Shown here: positions 24,170 through 27,363 of the stretch, one piece after another
How positions within the stretch are numbered: the first letter of the stretch is position 1
Layout of the letters: each line of letters starts with the position of its first letter
Assembly (NCBI GenBank): GCA_964420985.1
Contig: CAYQUT010000033.1
Location: 1 to 27,363 of the forward strand
Direction of reading: 5' to 3'
From: CAMCTV01 sp964420985
GTDB lineage: Bacteria > Bacteroidota > Bacteroidia > Flavobacteriales_D > Sanyastnellaceae
DNA: 27,363 nt
Notes under the pieces: model-generated
What the model was told of the DNA's origin: nothing
Database searches by the model: none
The model's input: only the letters and a program-made list of their open reading frames with translations
Translations under genes and position numbers: made by a program

Positions 24170-24186
24170 AAATCCCAACGGGATTT
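24170..24186. repeat. REP-like palindrome AAATCCC-AAC-GGGATTT
   Basis: AAATCCC (24170-24176) and GGGATTT (24180-24186) form a perfect 7-bp stem with a 3-nt loop. Short G/C-cored hairpins of this form (A/T flank, CCC, loop, GGG, A/T flank) are the style of REP elements mobilised by IS200-like RAYT transposases in Bacteroidetes. Only one copy is seen here, and there is no transposase. It could equally be a regulatory hairpin in the leader of the 44-residue ORF. Confidence 0.4.
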
Positions 24187-24260
24187 GAAAGATGATTTTA
24201 CTCAATCGCTTTCAGGATGTAGTAAAAAGTTATAAATTGCCGTCTAATTCTAAGTATGGT

Positions 24261-27200
24261 ATGAAAGCAAAAGTATTCCTGTTCCTTATGGGGGTGGCCG
24301 TGGGGTCCTCAGCGTTATCCAATGTATATATGGTGACCAACAATGCGTCCGGTGGAACTGGGACATTGCGAACAGCCATCTCTTCCGCTAATTCCAACCC
24401 AGGTAAGGATACCATTTATTTTGATCTGCCCAATAATCCTGCAGGACGGATAATCAACCTGTCAATGGCATTGCCCAATCTCAATGAGGCAGTTTTGATT
24501 GATGCCACTACCAACAGCGGAAATTTTTATGGAAACAGCCACGCCAAGGTGACCATCAAGCCCGCCACAGCCAGCACCAATATCATGAATTGCTTTTGGG
24601 TGAATGCAGATGACTGTGAGATTTACGGTTTGTTCATCAAAGGGTTTCAAACGGGAATTGAATTTCCCTCTAGCGGTCTAAGGTCCAACTGCAGGATTGG
24701 CTCACCCGGAAAGGGAAATGTGATTAGCGGTTGCGCAACAACCGCCATTGAAATGTGGAATGTAGCCAACAGCCAGGTGAGCGATAATTTTATTGGTGTG
24801 GATACCACAGGCAATGTCGCCATGCCCAGCGCCGCTGGTATCGATTCTTGGATCAAGTTGCGCAATGTGATTATTGGAGGACCGGATATTTCATATCGAA
24901 ATATTATCAGTGGAAATAATGGAACGGGTATGCTGCTGTCCAACGTGGATAGCGTCTACGTTCAAAACAATTGGATAGGAATTGGCTTTGATGGTCTTAC
25001 TGCGGTGCCCAATACAGGACCAGGTTTGCAATTGGGATTGAATGAAGCGTTACATCTGAATTCAGTTGTTGAGAGCAATTTGGTTTCCGGAAATGGTGGA
25101 AGCGGAATTCATGCCGATGCATATGGCCTTATAGTGCGGAACAATCGAGTGGGCACGAACGCTTCGGGTACAAGTGCTGTCCCCAACATGGGCGCTGCGG
25201 GGATTGCCGTTTTCAAACGAAAAGTAACCATTGCAGATAATTTGGTATCGGGCAATGCCAATAATGGGATTAATCTTTCTTTTGTGGCGGACAGTTGTGT
25301 GATTATACAAAATACGGTGGGTTTGAGTTTGGATTATGGTACTGCAATACCCAACGTGGACAATGGGATGGAAATCCTCTCCAATAACGTTGTTATTGGT
25401 AACAACGAATTAGATGGGAATATCATAGGTGGAAATGGCCAATCTGGCTTATCCATTAGTGGAAACGGAGTAATCGTCAAAGGGAATAGCATCGGATTCA
25501 ATCCCATTACTGGAGCACCAATGGGCAATGGTGCTGGAGGTATATTGTTGAGTGCGTCCGATGAATCCATCATTGGTGGGCTATTACCCGGCGAGAGAAA
25601 CAAAATTGCGCACAATACAGGAGCGGGAATTTCGGAGGCTCAATCCACCAATTTGTCGGTTTGGGGAAATGTTCTAGAAAACAATTCAACCAATGGTTTG
25701 GTTGTACTCAATGCCAATTCCGGAATGTCTATCTTGGGAAATAAAATAGGTGACATTGATGCAGGCAATGGAACATTTGGAATTCGATTTTTGGGGGTGA
25801 GCTCCAATTTAACCCTGGGATCAGTAGAATATCCCAACCACATCATAGGAAACGGAAGTGAAGGAATCTTTTTTACTAGTGCAATGAATGGCGTTTCATT
25901 GTATAACAATCGTTTCTCTTGTAACAACCAAGTCGTATCAGGCGCAGGTGCTTATTATGTCAATGGAGCCAATAACGGAATTCAACCCGGAACCGCAGTA
26001 TTGTTGGGTAGCGAAATAACCGGAACGACAGCGCCCAACAGAAGAATTGATGTATTCTATAATCCCAGCAATTGTTCGACCTGTGAAGGTTTGGTTTTCT
26101 ATACCACTTTGATGAGCGATGTTTTGGGCAATTGGTCAACAAGCATTTCTCCCACTTTGGGATCTTGGACCATCATGGAAACGGCAGATAATGGTAGTAG
26201 TTCCAATTTTTCGGGATGTCAAACCCTGACTTTTTGTGATGATTTGATATTGCCATCGTCAGTGGAAGCTTGTTTGGATGAGAATGTTGTGATAGAAACC
26301 AACGCAACTGGTCAGTGGTACAACAGCAATGAGACGGGAAATCTGAATCATGTTGCGCAAGGCAATGAAGTGTTGTTTTATATCGCTGATACGCCAGAGG
26401 GAGCTTGCTTGGATTCTGTATCCGTGCTTATCAATCCAGGTGATCTTTACTACGCTGATGAGGACATGGACGGTTATGGAAATCCCAATAACAGCACCCA
26501 ATCTTGTTGGATTCCATTGGGATTTGTAAGCAATGCATCGGATTGCGAGGACAGTGATGCGATGGTTAATCCAAGCATGATCGAGATTTGTAATGACATG
26601 GATGATGATTGTGATCTGACAGTAGATGAAGATTTGGATTTGATACTGCAGTTTTCCGATCAAGATGGAGATGGATTTGGGTCGATGATGAGCGGGTTTG
26701 TATACTGTTCTCTTCTACCGGGATATACCACATTGGATGGGGATTGTGACGATGACAATATGGCTATTTCACCTGCAGCGCTGGAGGATTGCAATGCGTT
26801 GGATGACAATTGCAACAATGAGATAGACGAAGGTCTGGAAATTATCCAGCAATACTTGGATGTGGATGGAGATGGATTTGGGGATAATGATCAAAAGGTG
26901 AACAATTGCATGATGTTAGCAGGGTATGTATTGATAGGTGGTGATTGCAACGATGGGGATGCTTTGATCAATCCAAATGCCGCTGAGATAATGGACAATG
27001 GTGTGGATGAGAATTGTGATGGGGAGATTGGAGTTGGCATATCGGAGGGCGTTGCTTTAGAAAGTGTTCGTATGATGGGGGGTGATTGCGTTCTAAAAGG
27101 ATTTGCCCATGAGCGGGTAAGAATTTTGGACAACACAGGGAGGACAATATATGAGACAACACTAGTTGATGATACAGAGCGCATCAGCACAATGGGCATG

Positions 27201-27263
27201 AGCACGGGGATATACAGTGTTCAAGCAGGGAAGAAGATGTATCGGATAGTGGTTGTTCGATAG
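24261..27263 (+). CDS. Surface beta-helix protein with three MopE-type Ca-binding repeats and T9SS type A sorting domain
   Basis: The protein has 1000 residues from the ATG at 24261, which gives the signal peptide MKAKVFLFLMGVAVGSSALS. The longer frame from 24192 adds 23 residues before it and is rejected. Residues about 20-100 show the common opening of these proteins (GGTGTLRTAISSAN, KDTIYFDL). About 100-590 form a right-handed beta-helix with repeats of roughly 56-61 residues, each marked by [IV]G.. and a following [AG]xPN; the IG positions are about 178, 239, 297, 353 and 411. Residues 730-915 hold three MopE-type repeats with a 67-residue period (D733, D800, D867), each with a DxDGDGFG-like loop, a C-D/DC cluster and N-P-x-A-x-E. 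The T9SS type A domain is at about 920-1000. It is probably a calcium-dependent adhesin or polysaccharide-binding protein; the ligand is unknown. Confidence 0.88.
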   Translation: MKAKVFLFLMGVAVGSSALSNVYMVTNNASGGTGTLRTAISSANSNPGKDTIYFDLPNNPAGRIINLSMALPNLNEAVLIDATTNSGNFYGNSHAKVTIKPATASTNIMNCFWVNADDCEIYGLFIKGFQTGIEFPSSGLRSNCRIGSPGKGNVISGCATTAIEMWNVANSQVSDNFIGVDTTGNVAMPSAAGIDSWIKLRNVIIGGPDISYRNIISGNNGTGMLLSNVDSVYVQNNWIGIGFDGLTAVPNTGPGLQLGLNEALHLNSVVESNLVSGNGGSGIHADAYGLIVRNNRVGTNASGTSAVPNMGAAGIAVFKRKVTIADNLVSGNANNGINLSFVADSCVIIQNTVGLSLDYGTAIPNVDNGMEILSNNVVIGNNELDGNIIGGNGQSGLSISGNGVIVKGNSIGFNPITGAPMGNGAGGILLSASDESIIGGLLPGERNKIAHNTGAGISEAQSTNLSVWGNVLENNSTNGLVVLNANSGMSILGNKIGDIDAGNGTFGIRFLGVSSNLTLGSVEYPNHIIGNGSEGIFFTSAMNGVSLYNNRFSCNNQVVSGAGAYYVNGANNGIQPGTAVLLGSEITGTTAPNRRIDVFYNPSNCSTCEGLVFYTTLMSDVLGNWSTSISPTLGSWTIMETADNGSSSNFSGCQTLTFCDDLILPSSVEACLDENVVIETNATGQWYNSNETGNLNHVAQGNEVLFYIADTPEGACLDSVSVLINPGDLYYADEDMDGYGNPNNSTQSCWIPLGFVSNASDCEDSDAMVNPSMIEICNDMDDDCDLTVDEDLDLILQFSDQDGDGFGSMMSGFVYCSLLPGYTTLDGDCDDDNMAISPAALEDCNALDDNCNNEIDEGLEIIQQYLDVDGDGFGDNDQKVNNCMMLAGYVLIGGDCNDGDALINPNAAEIMDNGVDENCDGEIGVGISEGVALESVRMMGGDCVLKGFAHERVRILDNTGRTIYETTLVDDTERISTMGMSTGIYSVQAGKKMYRIVVVR
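26664..26882 (+). repeat. 18-bp exact direct repeat within the MopE-type repeats
   Basis: GATGGAGATGGATTTGGG occurs at 26664-26681 and again at 26865-26882, exactly 201 bp (67 codons) apart and in frame, encoding DGDGFG. Recombination between the copies would delete or add one complete calcium-binding repeat without a frameshift. Confidence 0.85.
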
Positions 27264-27281
27264 AACAACAAATCAAGACGT

Positions 27282-27308
27282 AAAAAGGCTACATATTGTA
27301 GCCTTTTT
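27282..27308. terminator. Bidirectional terminator between the beta-helix gene and tRNA-Arg
   Basis: AAAAAGGCTACA (27282-27293) pairs perfectly over 12 bp with TGTAGCCTTTTT (27297-27308) around a TAT loop, with further T's on the plus side and TTTTTA on the minus side. It starts 18 nt after the beta-helix stop and 3 nt past the 3' end of the minus-strand tRNA, so it can serve both. Confidence 0.92.
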
Positions 27309-27311
27309 TTG

Positions 27312-27363
27312 TAGCTCCGACGGGAATCGAACCCATATCAAACGTTTAGGAAACGCTTATTCT
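27312..27363 (-). tRNA. tRNA-Arg(CCT), 3' portion, cut by the window edge
   Basis: Read on the minus strand, the sequence gives the anticodon stem AGCGT/ACGTT with loop TTCCTAA, hence anticodon CCT (27350-27348) reading AGG. A 4-nt variable loop follows, then a T-stem ATGGG/CCCGT with loop TTCGATT, the 3' acceptor strand CGGAGCT and discriminator A at 27312. The next bases are CAA, so CCA is not encoded and must be added after transcription. The 5' acceptor strand and most of the D-arm lie beyond 27363. Confidence 0.9.

Noticed and set aside
24192..24260. 23-residue extension of the beta-helix protein
   Set aside because: It would precede a complete signal peptide that begins at 24261 and is therefore not plausible for a Sec-exported protein.
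24720..25600. Tandem-like repeats that might suggest a CRISPR or satellite array
   Set aside because: The periodicity (56-61 codons) is at protein level only, fits beta-helix coils and lacks identical DNA repeats.
26259..26663. 134-codon open frame on the minus strand
   Set aside because: It is the complement of the Asp-rich MopE repeats (GAT codons read as ATC, Ile), which explains its Ile-rich nonsense sequence.

Overview
The window comes from a member of the Bacteroidota, most likely a flavobacterium-like lineage. Three predicted surface proteins end in type IX secretion system (T9SS) sorting domains. There is a PorD (DUF4835) homologue, a short Bacteroidetes-type RpoZ, a GSCFA protein and a choice-of-anchor L protein. 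Exact copies of the Bacteroidetes -7 promoter box (TAnnTTTG) lie just upstream of several genes, and the tRNA at the right edge does not encode its CCA end. The base composition looks moderately AT-rich and even throughout. I see no transposase, integrase, phage gene, CRISPR array or rRNA.

Layout, left to right. (1) 1-4890: a large T9SS surface protein (+) faces a two-gene minus-strand unit, an orphan sensor histidine kinase overlapping gpmI. (2) 4890-8261: a patatin phospholipase fused to an outer-membrane barrel, then a Gfo/Idh/MocA sugar dehydrogenase with its own -7 box. (3) 8261-9182: a strong bidirectional terminator, a secreted TPR-like protein (-) and a divergent promoter region. (4) 9183-16936: a TonB-dependent receptor (+) converges with the minus-strand housekeeping run ruvX, bamD, rpoZ, coaBC, porD, recN. 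(5) 16971-22512: a tight plus-strand operon of dapD, family-9 glycosyltransferase, GSCFA protein, secreted M1 aminopeptidase and FAH-family hydrolase, joined by 1, 4 and 8 bp overlaps and a 2 bp gap. (6) 22498-23804: pcm and an OmpA-type protein (-), coupled by GTGA. (7) 23805-24260: a stretch without long genes that holds two convergent small ORFs (39 and 44 codons) pointing into one shared bidirectional hairpin, plus a REP-like palindrome. (8) 24261-27263: a 1000-residue beta-helix surface protein with three calcium-binding MopE-type repeats, then a terminator and a partial tRNA-Arg(CCT).

The unifying theme is the cell envelope: outer-membrane assembly (BamD), T9SS (PorD and three cargo proteins), outer-membrane barrels (TonB receptor, patatin barrel, OmpA protein), meso-DAP synthesis (DapD) and sugar/LPS enzymes (GT9, Gfo/Idh). 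No dramatic new system is evident. The best undescribed candidates are the convergent small ORFs around the 23985-24015 hairpin, a set of -7 boxes lying only 3-6 nt before likely start codons (possible leaderless mRNAs), and terminators embedded in or between genes in unusual places.
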